Assembly: GCA_013415235.1 (NCBI GenBank)
Contig: JACBYF010000005.1
Location: forward strand, 1-64,000
Origin: Gemelliphila palaticanis
GTDB lineage: Bacteria; Bacillota; Bacilli; Staphylococcales; Gemellaceae
Length of the DNA: 64,000 nucleotides
Direction of reading: 5' to 3'
Part shown: piece after piece, positions 1 through 9,219 of the stretch
Position numbering within the stretch: the stretch's first letter is position 1
Layout of the letters: each line of letters begins with the position of its first letter
Made by a program: the position numbers and the translations under genes
The notes under the pieces: model-generated
What the model saw: only the letters and a program-made list of their open reading frames with translations
The model's database searches: none
Told to the model about the DNA's origin: nothing

Positions 1-890
1 ATACGACATTAGAACTAAATGAAACTAATAACTGGACAGCAACATTTGAAAACCTACCAGTAGTAGATGAAATAACTGCAACAGAAGCAAATGCCTACAC
101 AGTAAAAGAAGTAGGAGAAGAAAACAACGTAATTAAAGTTGGAGAAAATAAATACAACGTAGCAGTAACTGGAACACAAAAAGATGGATATACAATAACA
201 AATACGTATGAAAAACCAGTACCAGTAACACCGCTAACACCAGCAACAACAAAAGTAAAAGTAACAAAAGCTTGGGTAGGAGAGAAAAAAGAAAATAAAG
301 TAACAGTAGCATTAGTAAAAAATGGTAATCTAACAGATACGACATTAGAACTAAATGAAACTAATAACTGGACAGCAACATTTGAAAACCTACCAGTAGT
401 AGATGAAATAACTGCAACAGAAGCAAATGCCTACACAGTAAAAGAAGTAGGAGAAGAAAACAATGTAATTAAAGTTGGAGAAAACAAATACAACGTAGCA
501 GTAACTGGAACACAAAAAGAAGGATACACAATAACAAATACGTATGAAAAACCAGAACCAGTAACACCGCTAACACCAGCAACAACAAAAGTAAAAGTAA
601 CAAAAGCTTGGATAGGAGAGAAAAAAGAAAATAAAGTAACAGTAGCATTAGTAAAAAATGGTAATCTAACAGATACGACATTAGAACTGAATGAGACTAA
701 CAACTGGACAGCAACATTTGAAAACCTACCAGTAGTAGATGAAATAACTGCAACAGAAGCAAATGCCTACACAGTAAAAGAAGTAGGAGAAGAAAACAAC
801 GTAATTAAAGTTGGAGAAAATAAATATAACGTAGCAGTAACTGGAACACAAAAAGAAGGATACACAATAACAAATATGTATGAAAAACCA
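1..890 (+). repeat. Tandem 336-bp repeat encoding Cna_B units
   Basis: Units begin at 1, 337 and 673 (exact 336-bp period, 112 codons). The first is cut by the window edge and the third diverges after about 890. Only a handful of bases differ between copies, for example GAT/GAA and CCAGTA/CCAGAA changes. This points to recent duplication or gene conversion. Confidence 0.95.
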
Positions 891-1124
891 TCAATTCCTG
901 GAATAGAAATACCGGAATTCCCAGAGTCTCCAAAACCGCAAGAACCAAAATTAGAAATTCCAAAAATAGAAGATCCTAAAGAAAGTAGCTATGTTTCTAA
1001 AAAAGAAAAATCAGTTAAAGAAGCTTTAACTGAAACAGGGTTAGCAACAAATGTATCATTATTTGGAATTTTAGCATCACTATTTGGAGCAGTTATCCTT
1101 AGGAAATCTAAAAAAGAAGACTAA
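1..1124 (+). CDS. Cna_B-repeat cell-wall surface protein, 3' end (partial)
   Basis: The frame is open from position 3, so the 5' part lies outside the window. It encodes tandem 112-residue Cna_B-type beta-sandwich units (each with a TKVKVTKAW start and an NTYEKP end), then a proline-rich stalk, then a C-terminal sorting signal: a pentapeptide, a hydrophobic stretch and a basic RKSKKED tail. Such proteins are anchored by sortase to peptidoglycan and act as adhesin stalks. The pentapeptide reads LTETG (1026-1040), not LPxTG; ACT is one base from the proline codon CCT. Third codon positions are very A-rich and the repeats nearly identical, typical of a size-variable adhesin. Seen: repeats and tail. 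Inferred: adhesion. Confidence 0.88.
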   Translation, partial: TTLELNETNNWTATFENLPVVDEITATEANAYTVKEVGEENNVIKVGENKYNVAVTGTQKDGYTITNTYEKPVPVTPLTPATTKVKVTKAWVGEKKENKVTVALVKNGNLTDTTLELNETNNWTATFENLPVVDEITATEANAYTVKEVGEENNVIKVGENKYNVAVTGTQKEGYTITNTYEKPEPVTPLTPATTKVKVTKAWIGEKKENKVTVALVKNGNLTDTTLELNETNNWTATFENLPVVDEITATEANAYTVKEVGEENNVIKVGENKYNVAVTGTQKEGYTITNMYEKPSIPGIEIPEFPESPKPQEPKLEIPKIEDPKESSYVSKKEKSVKEALTETGLATNVSLFGILASLFGAVILRKSKKED

Positions 1125-1194
1125 TTAAATTATAATGTAATATTATATAAATTTTAATTTGTAGATGTTAAATAAAATAACATTTACGTTAGTA

Positions 1195-1236
1195 AAAAAC
1201 TGAATTTCTACAGAGTCTTGTAGAAATTCAGTTTTT
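1195..1236. terminator. Bidirectional intrinsic terminator
   Basis: An 18-bp perfect stem (1195-1212 with 1219-1236) closes a 6-base loop, with A-run and T-run flanks. It sits between the convergent surface-protein gene and the ABC gene ending at 1240, so it can serve both. Confidence 0.9.
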
Positions 1237-1239
1237 ATT

Positions 1240-2841
1240 TTATCCCATAGTTACAACTTTATCGCAGATAGAAAGTGTTGATTTGTTGTGAGATATTATT
1301 AATATTATTTTATCTTTTTTTATTTTTTCTAATGTTTTTAGTAGTTCTATTTCGCTAAATATGTCGATATTAGCAGTCGCTTCATCTAAAATAAGCAACT
1401 GAGAATTATTGTAAAGAGATCTAGTAGTCGACAGTCTTTGTTTTTGTCCCGATGATATATTAGAACTACGCTCGCTTATTATGCTATCTTCTTTTTTATC
1501 AAGACTATTAACAAAGTTAGTAAGGTTTGTATTATCAAAAACTTCATAAAGTTTATTTTTATTTACCGATTTATCAAAAAGAATAACATTTTTAGCTAAA
1601 GTGCTATTGAATAAATAACTATCTTGCATAATTATAGAACTGTTTTCTCTAAAAAATTTGTTATCTATATTGTTGATACTAATATTATCAATAGTTATTG
1701 AATTACTTTCTTCGGGGATAAGTTTCATAATAAGTTTAGCTAGTGTAGATTTACCACTACCACTATCTCCAACAATACCAACAATCTCTCCTTTTTTAGC
1801 AGAAAAAGAAAGATTTTTTATAACATCTTTATCATTGTAAGAAAAGTTTAAGTTGTTTACTTCTAATTTATCAAAATTTACAACATTACCTTTATTTAAT
1901 TTTTCTTCGGGCATTTCTAAAAGTTTAATAAATCTACTTCCTGCAGCCATAGTTTGACTTAATGTAGAAGATATATTTCCTATGTATAAAATTGGTGTGA
2001 ATGATACAATATACATAGCAGCTAAAGCTATTATATCATTTGTGCTCGTTATATATTTTGTTGCTAATATTATAAAAATAATGATACTTACGTTGTAAAT
2101 AATAGTATTTAGAAAAGTTAAATTTATTAAAAATCTGGCTTTTTTGTAAGAACTATCTGTTAATTTTTTCGTTTCTTCTTCGAATTTTTTTGTAGTTGCA
2201 TTTATTTTATTATATTGCATAGTTTCAAAAATAGCATAAGTTTCTTCACTTGCATCGGTAGTAATATTTTTTAGATTTTCTCTGTAATCATCACCATATT
2301 TTTCTCCTCTATCCTTAGTAGTTAAAGGAACTATAATTCCCATAATTATATACATTAAAAGGACGAATATAGCTAGTTTAGGACTTACTATTGCAACCGA
2401 AAATGTTACCACAAAACTTTGTATTATGTATATTAAAAATGGTGTAATAGTATGAGCATAAAATACTTCTAATATTTCTATGTCAGTATTTATAATGGTC
2501 ATGTAGTCTCCGGAGCTATTTTTATAGAAATTACTCATAGATATTTTTTTGAATTTTTCCATAACTTTTAATCTTAGTATGTGTAAAATTTTAAAAGCTA
2601 CGTAATGATTTAATAATTGTTCAGAATAACTAAAAAATCCTTTAGAAAAAGCAAGAAATAATGCAAAAATAGCAATAAGATAAATAGTCCATTTGTTACC
2701 TAAAAAAACTTTAGCTAATAGAAAAGTAAATAGGACGACTGTTAAATGATCTAAACTACCAAAAAGTGTAGCTAATGCTAATTGTTTTTTCAAATCTTTA
2801 GCTATGTGTAGTAATTTCTTTAAATTTTCTATAGTTAGCAT
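1240..2841 (-). CDS. ABC exporter-fold permease/ATPase, second subunit
   Basis: 533 aa with about six N-terminal membrane segments (roughly 20-290) fused to an ATPase domain. Walker A is GDSGSGKST (about residue 360), Walker B is LLILDEA and the switch histidine is in ISHN. The signature reads SSGQKQR instead of LSGGQ, so one nucleotide site of the presumed heterodimer may be degenerate. Its start overlaps the stop of the upstream partner by one base (TAATG), which indicates translational coupling. Family members include CydCD-like, drug and YbtPQ/IrtAB-like siderophore systems. The Fur box upstream of the operon favours an iron- or heme-related role (inference). Confidence 0.85.
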   Translation of the reverse strand: MLTIENLKKLLHIAKDLKKQLALATLFGSLDHLTVVLFTFLLAKVFLGNKWTIYLIAIFALFLAFSKGFFSYSEQLLNHYVAFKILHILRLKVMEKFKKISMSNFYKNSSGDYMTIINTDIEILEVFYAHTITPFLIYIIQSFVVTFSVAIVSPKLAIFVLLMYIIMGIIVPLTTKDRGEKYGDDYRENLKNITTDASEETYAIFETMQYNKINATTKKFEEETKKLTDSSYKKARFLINLTFLNTIIYNVSIIIFIILATKYITSTNDIIALAAMYIVSFTPILYIGNISSTLSQTMAAGSRFIKLLEMPEEKLNKGNVVNFDKLEVNNLNFSYNDKDVIKNLSFSAKKGEIVGIVGDSGSGKSTLAKLIMKLIPEESNSITIDNISINNIDNKFFRENSSIIMQDSYLFNSTLAKNVILFDKSVNKNKLYEVFDNTNLTNFVNSLDKKEDSIISERSSNISSGQKQRLSTTRSLYNNSQLLILDEATANIDIFSEIELLKTLEKIKKDKIILIISHNKSTLSICDKVVTMG

Positions 2842-4565
2842 TAAAACTCCTCCTTAGCAAAAAATTTATTTTTTAGATTGATTTGTTCATTTAGTAAAGT
2901 AGAATAAAGATTATTATTTTCTAATAAATCATTATTTGAACCTTGTTCAATGATTTCACCATTTTTCAGAACATAAATATTATCGCAGTTTGCTAAAACT
3001 TCTAAATCGTGAGATATTATTATTAATATTTTATTTTCTTTTATGCTATCAAAGGCAGAAAGAACACAATTTTTACTATAATCATCTATATTTGATACAG
3101 CTTCGTCTAATATATAAATATAACTGTCTTTTAAAATAGCTTTAGCAGCTAGTAATCTTTGTTTTTGGCCACCTGATAAGTTTGCTGCACCTTCTGTTAA
3201 TTTATAATCTAAACCACCATTTTCTATAACTAGATCTTTTAGGTTTACTTTTTCTAATGCAGAAAACATTTCTTCTTCGCTAATATTTTCTCTTACAGTT
3301 AAATGATTTCTTATAATATCAGCTTGTAGATAACTATCACTAGTAATAACAGTCATAATTTTCGTTAATTCTTTAAAAGGAATATTAGCAATTTCTTTAT
3401 TACCATATAAAACTGATCCTGAACTAGCTTTTTTTAAGCCCATTATTAATTTAATAATAGTAGATTTACCACTACCACTTTCTCCAACTAACGCAGTTTT
3501 CGAAGATTTTTTGAATTCCATATTAATATTATTTAAAATAGTATGCTCATTATCATAGCTAAAATTCATATTATTTATAGATATATTTTCGTAAGGTTTA
3601 ACTTTTAGAGAATCATCTTTATTATTTTCTTTGTAGTCGAGTAATTTATAGATATTATCAAGCTCAACGCTAGCTTTCATTGAAATGTGAAACAATGCAC
3701 CTAATGCACGTAACGGTCTAAAACACTCAAAACTAGCGACAATAACAAATATTATCAAAACAGGATTATTAAGTGTACTAATTGCGATTATAGACATTGT
3801 AAAGATAGAAATATATGTAATAGCGTCCATAACATTAATAGAATTTAGTTGATGTTTTAAGAGTACCATTGTAGACTTACGATAGTTTTCGCTACTTTTA
3901 TCTATTTCATTAGCAATATTGTTTTCTTTACCGTATATTTTTGCTACAGAAAATCCTTTTAATCTATCAAAGAACACTTCTGATAAACTTAAAAAGTCAG
4001 AAAAAGTTTTTTTATTAGTTTTTTTAGATTTTTTCATAATAACCATTATAGATATTGGTATTAATGGATATAAAATAAGCATAGCTAAAGCTAACCAAAA
4101 ACTAATAGATCCAAATATAAAAAGAGAACTGACAATAATAAGAAGTGTAGCATAAATTTGAGGTATAAATTTATTAAAATAAAGTTCAATATTTACTATT
4201 GAAGTAGAGTTCATAACAAGTAAATTACTAGTAGATACAGCTTCTGTATAATTTAAAGAAAGTTTCTCTACTTTTTCATATATTTCTTTTCTTAGATTGT
4301 TGCGAACTTTTTCTGATATGGTATGGCTTAATTTATTGTCTATAAATAAAGCTACGTAGTAAAGTGCAAAAATAAATATAGTTCTAATTCCAAAAGTTAT
4401 AAAGTATTTTTCAGAAAAGTTGTTGTTAATTATTTTGAAAAGTAAATCAACAAAATTATACGTGAAAAATAGGAAACTTAAAAAAATTATAAACTTGCAA
4501 ATAGTTATTATAAATATTTCTTTATCTATTTTAAATAAAGATAAAGCACGTTTATCGATTTTCAT
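2841..4565 (-). CDS. ABC exporter-fold permease/ATPase, first subunit
   Basis: 574 aa and first gene of the two-gene operon. Six membrane segments span about residues 15-300. The ATPase domain has GESGSGKST, a canonical LSGGQKQR signature, YILDEAVSNID (Walker B plus D-loop) and ISHD. The canonical signature here complements the weak one in its partner, the usual picture of an asymmetric heterodimeric type IV ABC transporter. An AACCTCC (GGAGG on the coding strand) precedes the start. A Fur-like palindrome lies about 20-35 bp upstream of the start codon. Substrate unknown; a heme, porphyrin or siderophore role is inferred only from this site. Confidence 0.87.
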   Translation of the reverse strand: MKIDKRALSLFKIDKEIFIITICKFIIFLSFLFFTYNFVDLLFKIINNNFSEKYFITFGIRTIFIFALYYVALFIDNKLSHTISEKVRNNLRKEIYEKVEKLSLNYTEAVSTSNLLVMNSTSIVNIELYFNKFIPQIYATLLIIVSSLFIFGSISFWLALAMLILYPLIPISIMVIMKKSKKTNKKTFSDFLSLSEVFFDRLKGFSVAKIYGKENNIANEIDKSSENYRKSTMVLLKHQLNSINVMDAITYISIFTMSIIAISTLNNPVLIIFVIVASFECFRPLRALGALFHISMKASVELDNIYKLLDYKENNKDDSLKVKPYENISINNMNFSYDNEHTILNNINMEFKKSSKTALVGESGSGKSTIIKLIMGLKKASSGSVLYGNKEIANIPFKELTKIMTVITSDSYLQADIIRNHLTVRENISEEEMFSALEKVNLKDLVIENGGLDYKLTEGAANLSGGQKQRLLAAKAILKDSYIYILDEAVSNIDDYSKNCVLSAFDSIKENKILIIISHDLEVLANCDNIYVLKNGEIIEQGSNNDLLENNNLYSTLLNEQINLKNKFFAKEEF

Positions 4566-4586
4566 AGAACCTCCATATTATTTAAT

Positions 4587-4613
4587 TGATAATTGTTATC
4601 ACTATAAATTATA
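4587..4613 (-). promoter_or_regulatory. Fur-box-like operator with -10 element
   Basis: 4587-4601 reads TGATAATTGTTATCA, 14 of 15 matches to the Gram-positive Fur 7-1-7 consensus TGATAATNATTATCA. A TATAAT in minus-strand orientation lies at 4608-4613, so the site covers the start region of the ABC operon transcript. A PerR or Zur role cannot be excluded by eye. Confidence 0.7.
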
Positions 4614-4760
4614 CATTATTTTCTATATTTTGAAATGTATTTTTTGTATAAAAAATATAAGTACTAGAAAAAAAATAAAAAAATTCAAAAAAAAGACACA
4701 ATTGGAAAATTAGGGTAATTTTAAATATTTGAATAATTACATAACTATAAACCTTTAATT

Positions 4761-4788
4761 TTGAATTTACTTTACTATAATATATAAT
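4761..4788 (+). promoter_or_regulatory. Sigma-A promoter for the interrupted oxidoreductase
   Basis: TTGAAT (4761-4766) and TATAAT (4783-4788) are separated by 16 bp, upstream of the TTG start at 4817. The gene retains a promoter and ribosome binding site. Confidence 0.5.
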
Positions 4789-4816
4789 AAAAATAACAAA
4801 ATTTTGAGGTGATATT

Positions 4817-5452
4817 TTGAATACGGCAGTCATTACAGGGGCAACAGGAGAAATAGGGAAAAGAATTTTAAAATTACTTATAGAAGAACAATATTATAGT
4901 AAAATATATATTTTAGGTAGAAATTCTATAAATAGTATAGAAGATAATAAAAAAATAGAAAAGATAATAATAGACTTTGATAATTTGCATTTTGATACTA
5001 ATATTTTAAAAGAAGCAGATGTTTTTAGCGCTTTAGGTACAGGAGGTAACGGCCTTTTTGAAAAAATAGATTATCGTTATCCTTTGGCATTAGCAGCAAA
5101 ATGCCATAATTTATCAAAAAGTTTTAATATAGTTTCTGCGATGGGAGCAAATTCTAAGTCACCTTCATATTACCAAAAGATAAAAGGAAGAGCAGAATAA
5201 GATTTACAAAATTATAACCTAGGAAATATAAGAATTTATAGACCTTCTATGTTAATAGCACCAGATAGGGAAAATATCACAACAAAAGAAAAGATTTTTA
5301 TAAATATATTTAAAATACTCGATCCATTTTTCATATGGAAAATAAAAAATTGGCGAGGTATAGAACCTGATTATGTGGCAAAAGCAATGGTTAGAAATGC
5401 AGTAAATCAAGCTAGAAATGGTATTTATAAAAGAGAAGATATTTTAATTTAA
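4817..5452 (+). pseudogene. NAD(P)-binding (NmrA/SDR-like) protein with in-frame stop
   Basis: A TTG start with GAGGTG 5 bp upstream opens an ORF beginning MNTAVITGATGEIGKR, a Rossmann GxxGxxG nucleotide-binding motif. The frame meets TAA at 5198-5200 after KIKGRAE and then continues open in the same frame to 5452, with NIRIYRPSMLIAP. That is the usual continuation of this atypical SDR family (the RPS-x-L motif). One base change (AAA, GAA or CAA to TAA) explains it; there is no frameshift. The full product would be about 211 aa. It could be a recent null allele or a base error. A truncated 127-aa product and a downstream restart at 5249 are possible but unlikely to work. Confidence 0.75.
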
Positions 5453-5516
5453 GTAATAATATTTTAATAAGATTTGCTTTATTATAGTAGATATAAAAAA
5501 TAGAAAGGATAAAAAT

Positions 5517-5981
5517 ATGGTAAAAGTACTTTTTGTATGCCTAGGAAATATTTGTCGTTCTCCTATGGCAGAAGCGGTTTTTAGAAAGATGGTCAATGAT
5601 GAAAAACTAGATGATAAAATCAAGATAGATTCAGCAGCGACAAGTACATGGGAACAAGGAAATCCCGTTCATCATGGTACTAGAGATAGACTAGCTAAAG
5701 AGGGTATATCTGTAAAAGGTATGTATAGCAGAACACTAGAGGATAAAGATTTAGACTATGATTATATAGTAGGTATGGACGAAAGTAATATAAAGAACAT
5801 TCAAAAATTTATAGGAAAAAGACCTGCTGGAAAAGTAAAAATGCTTTTAGAATATGCTAATGAAAAAAGGGGAATAGCAGATCCTTGGTATACTGGAGAT
5901 TTTGACACTACTTATAATGATGTTATTAAAGGATCAAAAGCACTCCTAGAACATATAAAAAATAATGATTTGAAAAATTAA
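5517..5981 (+). CDS. Low-molecular-weight protein-tyrosine phosphatase
   Basis: 154 aa, normal family length. The N-terminus carries the P-loop C8-LGNIC-R14-S15, the C(X)5R(S/T) catalytic motif, and the general-acid aspartate is in IADPWYTGDFD near residue 122. It dephosphorylates phosphotyrosine (in some relatives phosphoarginine) in the cytoplasm. It follows the broken oxidoreductase and precedes a HAD phosphatase by 11 bp, so the latter two are probably co-transcribed. The physiological substrate cannot be told from sequence. Confidence 0.93.
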   Translation: MVKVLFVCLGNICRSPMAEAVFRKMVNDEKLDDKIKIDSAATSTWEQGNPVHHGTRDRLAKEGISVKGMYSRTLEDKDLDYDYIVGMDESNIKNIQKFIGKRPAGKVKMLLEYANEKRGIADPWYTGDFDTTYNDVIKGSKALLEHIKNNDLKN

Positions 5982-5992
5982 GAGGTATTTAT

Positions 5993-6763
5993 ATGAAAAC
6001 TTTATTTGTGACAGATTTAGATGGGACATTTGTTAAAGATTCTATTTCTGTAAATAATAAAGATTTAGATGGCTATTTAAAACTTTCTAAATTAGGTGAT
6101 TTTGCTATAGCAACAGGACGATCTTTAAAAGAAATAGACTATGTTGTAGAAAATAATGGTATTAAAATTAACTATGCAATTGCTCTAAATGGAGCTGTAG
6201 TAAGAAAAGAAGATAACGAAATTTTTTCAAAAAATATAGATAAAAATGATTCGAAAAATATATTAACCTATATAAAAGAGAATAATCTTATTTTTGATTG
6301 TTTAGATGGCGAAAGTAGAATAGGTAACTTTATTCATGAGAAAAAAGAACGTTTATGGAACTTAGAGATTGTTTACTCAGAAAATCCTTTTGAACTGCTA
6401 TTTAATAAAACAATTTATAAAATAAATATAAGACCAGAAGAACAAGTTCTTGATTTTTATTTAGATGATATGAAAAAATTGTTTCCCAATGTTTCGATAT
6501 ATCAAACAGGAAGCACGAGAATAGAAATAACTGCTAAAAATATATCAAAAGCTAGTGCAATAAATTTAATAAAAAATAATTATGAAAAAGTAGTAGTTTT
6601 TGGAGATTCAGGTAATGATATAGAAATGTTTAATTGTGCAGACGTTTCTTATTGTATGAGTTCAGCACCAGAGTATGTAAAACTGGAAGCTGCTTACGTA
6701 GTCGATTCATTTTTTGATGCTGTAAATCATTACATAGAGTTGGATAAAAAAAATAAAAGCTAG
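5993..6763 (+). CDS. Cof-type HAD phosphatase
   Basis: 256 aa. Motif I is DLDGT at residues 8-12, the threonine of motif II is in AIATGRS, and motif IV is VVFGDSGNDIEMF, all typical of the Cof/HAD-IIB family. These enzymes dephosphorylate sugar phosphates, nucleotides or cofactors. GAGGT lies 6 bp before the ATG. The stop lies inside the left arm of the following terminator. Confidence 0.9.
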   Translation: MKTLFVTDLDGTFVKDSISVNNKDLDGYLKLSKLGDFAIATGRSLKEIDYVVENNGIKINYAIALNGAVVRKEDNEIFSKNIDKNDSKNILTYIKENNLIFDCLDGESRIGNFIHEKKERLWNLEIVYSENPFELLFNKTIYKINIRPEEQVLDFYLDDMKKLFPNVSIYQTGSTRIEITAKNISKASAINLIKNNYEKVVVFGDSGNDIEMFNCADVSYCMSSAPEYVKLEAAYVVDSFFDAVNHYIELDKKNKS

Positions 6764-6789
6764 ATTCATTTTGAATATAGCTTTTATTT
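6751..6789. terminator. Bidirectional terminator
   Basis: A 12-bp stem (6751-6762 with 6778-6789) has A/T runs on both sides. It separates the convergent Cof phosphatase and adenosine deaminase genes. Confidence 0.85.
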
Positions 6790-6814
6790 ATTAAATATGT
6801 TTCATGTAAAACAA

Positions 6815-7831
6815 TTATTTTTGGTCTTTGTAATTTTTTTTTAATTTATTAAATAATCTTTGTTTTTGTTCTTCGTCTGTAAAACTTACTTCTACGGCAT
6901 TTTTATTAAAACAATAAAAGTCTTTAGTTTCTGTTCCAAAGTATTTATTAAATAACGAGTATTCTTTAGTTAAATTAGTATCTGAAACAGTTCTATTATC
7001 AGTGCTTATAGTTATTTTAGCACCGGCGTCATAAAGTTTTTTATAATGGAACTCTTCTAAAGACGGCATAGCTTTAGTCTGAATGTTACTTGTTAAGCAC
7101 ATTTCTACAGCAGCACCTTTTTCTACTAACAGTTTAATAGCCTCATCATCTAAAGCAAGAGCAGTACCGTGACCTATACGCTTTATTCCTAAGTTTAAAG
7201 CATCTACAATATTTTTTACACAACCACATTCTCCAGCATGAAATGTTAAAGGTAATCCTAATTTTTGAGTTTCTTTGATAGCTTTTTCTAGTTCACTAAC
7301 AGGATTATTTTCTTCATCACCTGCAAAATCAAATCCAGCTAAACCTTTGTCTGCTAAATGTACAACATTTTCAAAAATATCTTTTGTTAATTCAAAAGGA
7401 GTATGCTTTAATCCACAAACTATAGCTTTTCCTTCAATTCCAAACTCTTTATGAGCATCTTTTAACCCTTCTAAAACAGCTTCTAGAGTTTCTAGAGCGG
7501 TTAAGCCTTCATCCATAGATAGTTCTGGAGCATATCTTAATTCTAAATAAATAACATTTTCAAGAGCAGCATGTTTTGCAACATCGTAAGCAGCTAATCT
7601 TAGTGCTTCTTTGGTTTGTAAAAGAGGACGTATAAAGTCAAAAGTTTTTAAGTAATCTATTAAAGAATTAGCATCTTTCGTAACGGTAACTAATTTTTTA
7701 AATTCATTATCATTTTTAGGATATTCTATTTTAGCCATATCAGCTAATTGTTTTATTGTATCTAAAGATAGTGATCCGTCAAGGTGACAGTGTAATTCTA
7801 ATTTAGCTAAATTTTTATATTTACCAGTCAT
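6815..7831 (-). CDS. add: Adenosine deaminase
   Basis: 338 aa, usual length. It has the metal-binding pair in ELHCHLDGS (H14, H16), the catalytic FHAGE segment, the later zinc histidine in RIGHG, and [10 protein letters not shown] near the C-terminus with the metal-binding and catalytic aspartates. It hydrolyses adenosine or deoxyadenosine to inosine or deoxyinosine for purine salvage. A GGAGG lies about 10 bp before the ATG. It is monocistronic, bounded by terminators on both sides. An adenine deaminase role is less likely given the length and HAGE context. Confidence 0.92.
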   Translation of the reverse strand: MTGKYKNLAKLELHCHLDGSLSLDTIKQLADMAKIEYPKNDNEFKKLVTVTKDANSLIDYLKTFDFIRPLLQTKEALRLAAYDVAKHAALENVIYLELRYAPELSMDEGLTALETLEAVLEGLKDAHKEFGIEGKAIVCGLKHTPFELTKDIFENVVHLADKGLAGFDFAGDEENNPVSELEKAIKETQKLGLPLTFHAGECGCVKNIVDALNLGIKRIGHGTALALDDEAIKLLVEKGAAVEMCLTSNIQTKAMPSLEEFHYKKLYDAGAKITISTDNRTVSDTNLTKEYSLFNKYFGTETKDFYCFNKNAVEVSFTDEEQKQRLFNKLKKNYKDQK

Positions 7832-7992
7832 GGTCCATAATCCTCCACTTATATATTGTCAATTATTCTACCATATATTAAGTTAATAATAAAGAACAAT
7901 TAAAAAAAATTAAATAGAAAAAATATATGGATAATTAGTAAAAATACTATTTTTTATTGTAGAAATATTCGGACACTTATACAACAAAAAAA

Positions 7993-8029
7993 CACAAAGT
8001 TTTATTTGAGGTTATAATAAAACTTTGTG
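7993..8029 (-). terminator. Intrinsic terminator
   Basis: A 14-bp stem (7993-8006 with 8016-8029) is followed by a T run on the minus strand. It ends the TVP38/lipoprotein operon. Confidence 0.85.
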
Positions 8030-8036
8030 CTTTTTA

Positions 8037-9206
8037 TTATTTAGTTTTGTGTTTGTCGTTATAAACTTTTTTAGCTATAGCTATCATTATAGATAAAGCG
8101 AATAATGACATCAGACCTAAGAAAAGTTTTTGTGCTCCACCAGTAAGTGTTCCACCTACATAAGAGTATACTATAGTAGCAGGAAGTTGCCCTATTCCTG
8201 TTGCTATAAAGAACGACCAAAACTTCATATTAGTAAGTCCGGCACCATAACTAACGAAATCGAAAGAAACGAAAGGAAGTAATCTACATATAAATATAGT
8301 ATGTTTTCCATAACGTTCAAAAAATACGTCTACAGAAGCCATAGCTCCTTTACTTGTTAGTTTTTCTACTGGTCCGCGACCTAATGCTCTAGCTAAAAAG
8401 AAACATAGAGCAGCTCCTGCCATAGCAGAAGACCAAGATAAGACTGCTCCCCAAACCCATCCAAAAATAGCTGCATTAGAAAGGGTAATTAAAAATGCAG
8501 GGATAGGTGCTGCAATTGATTGTAAAATCATCAATATAAATGATACAACGGCAGCCCAAGCACCATAAGATCTCAAATATTCTATAACAATATTAGTGTC
8601 TAATTGAGATATAGTAGCAAAAGCGTAGTTTAATTTTTCTCGAACACTAGGTATAGCAAAATAAATAATTAGGGAGATTGTAATAATAATTAATGCTATA
8701 TTTCGTTGTTTTTTACGAGATTTTTTAAGTTCTGCTAATTCTTCTGGACTTAATTTTTCTCTAAGTTCACTTAGTTTTGTTTCTTTAGCTTTTAATTCTT
8801 TTAATTCTTCGCGTGAATAAACTTTTTGATATTTACTAAGTGTAGTGATGATGTAAATATTTATTATGTTTATTATCGCTACTACTACTATAAAAGGTAA
8901 AATTATATTCTTCACAGGTGTTGTTGTAAAAAAAGTTTCCTTAACTATATACACTATTTGCATTAATTTTCCACTTAGAAGTGCTATTAGTAGGGTAAGG
9001 CCTTCTATAATAAAAAATATATATTTATAACGTATATTTTTAAAGGCAACACCAAGCATAATACCAAAACCGATAAAAATGTATGTCATTAAAGCTAAAC
9101 TTATCATCATTTCATATTTAGTGTTGAATGTTAATAATAATGATAGTAAAAAACCTAAAGTAATACCGGTAGTAAGGTAATAAAAGAATGTTCTTAATCT
9201 ATGCAT
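8037..9206 (-). CDS. TVP38/TMEM64 (VTT domain) membrane protein
   Basis: 389 aa. The N-terminal half has about four membrane helices, then a charged linker (about 130-170, rich in Glu, Lys and Leu, probably coiled coil). The C-terminal half is a VTT/SNARE-associated Golgi domain: re-entrant AAPIPAFLITLSNAAIFGW, FFLARALGR and CRLLPFVSFDFVSYGAG. Relatives of this DedA-like superfamily move lipids across membranes. The extra N-terminal membrane domain makes it longer than a typical 200-230-aa TVP38 protein. It sits 13 bp downstream of the lipoprotein gene and is probably co-transcribed with it. Confidence 0.85.
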   Translation of the reverse strand: MHRLRTFFYYLTTGITLGFLLSLLLTFNTKYEMMISLALMTYIFIGFGIMLGVAFKNIRYKYIFFIIEGLTLLIALLSGKLMQIVYIVKETFFTTTPVKNIILPFIVVVAIINIINIYIITTLSKYQKVYSREELKELKAKETKLSELREKLSPEELAELKKSRKKQRNIALIIITISLIIYFAIPSVREKLNYAFATISQLDTNIVIEYLRSYGAWAAVVSFILMILQSIAAPIPAFLITLSNAAIFGWVWGAVLSWSSAMAGAALCFFLARALGRGPVEKLTSKGAMASVDVFFERYGKHTIFICRLLPFVSFDFVSYGAGLTNMKFWSFFIATGIGQLPATIVYSYVGGTLTGGAQKLFLGLMSLFALSIMIAIAKKVYNDKHKTK

Positions 9207-9219
9207 AAGTATTCCTTTC

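Noticed and set aside
133..703. Leucine-rich minus-strand ORFs opposite the Cna_B repeats
   Set aside because: They are antisense shadows of the A-rich repeats, with no ribosome binding site and the same 336-bp periodicity.
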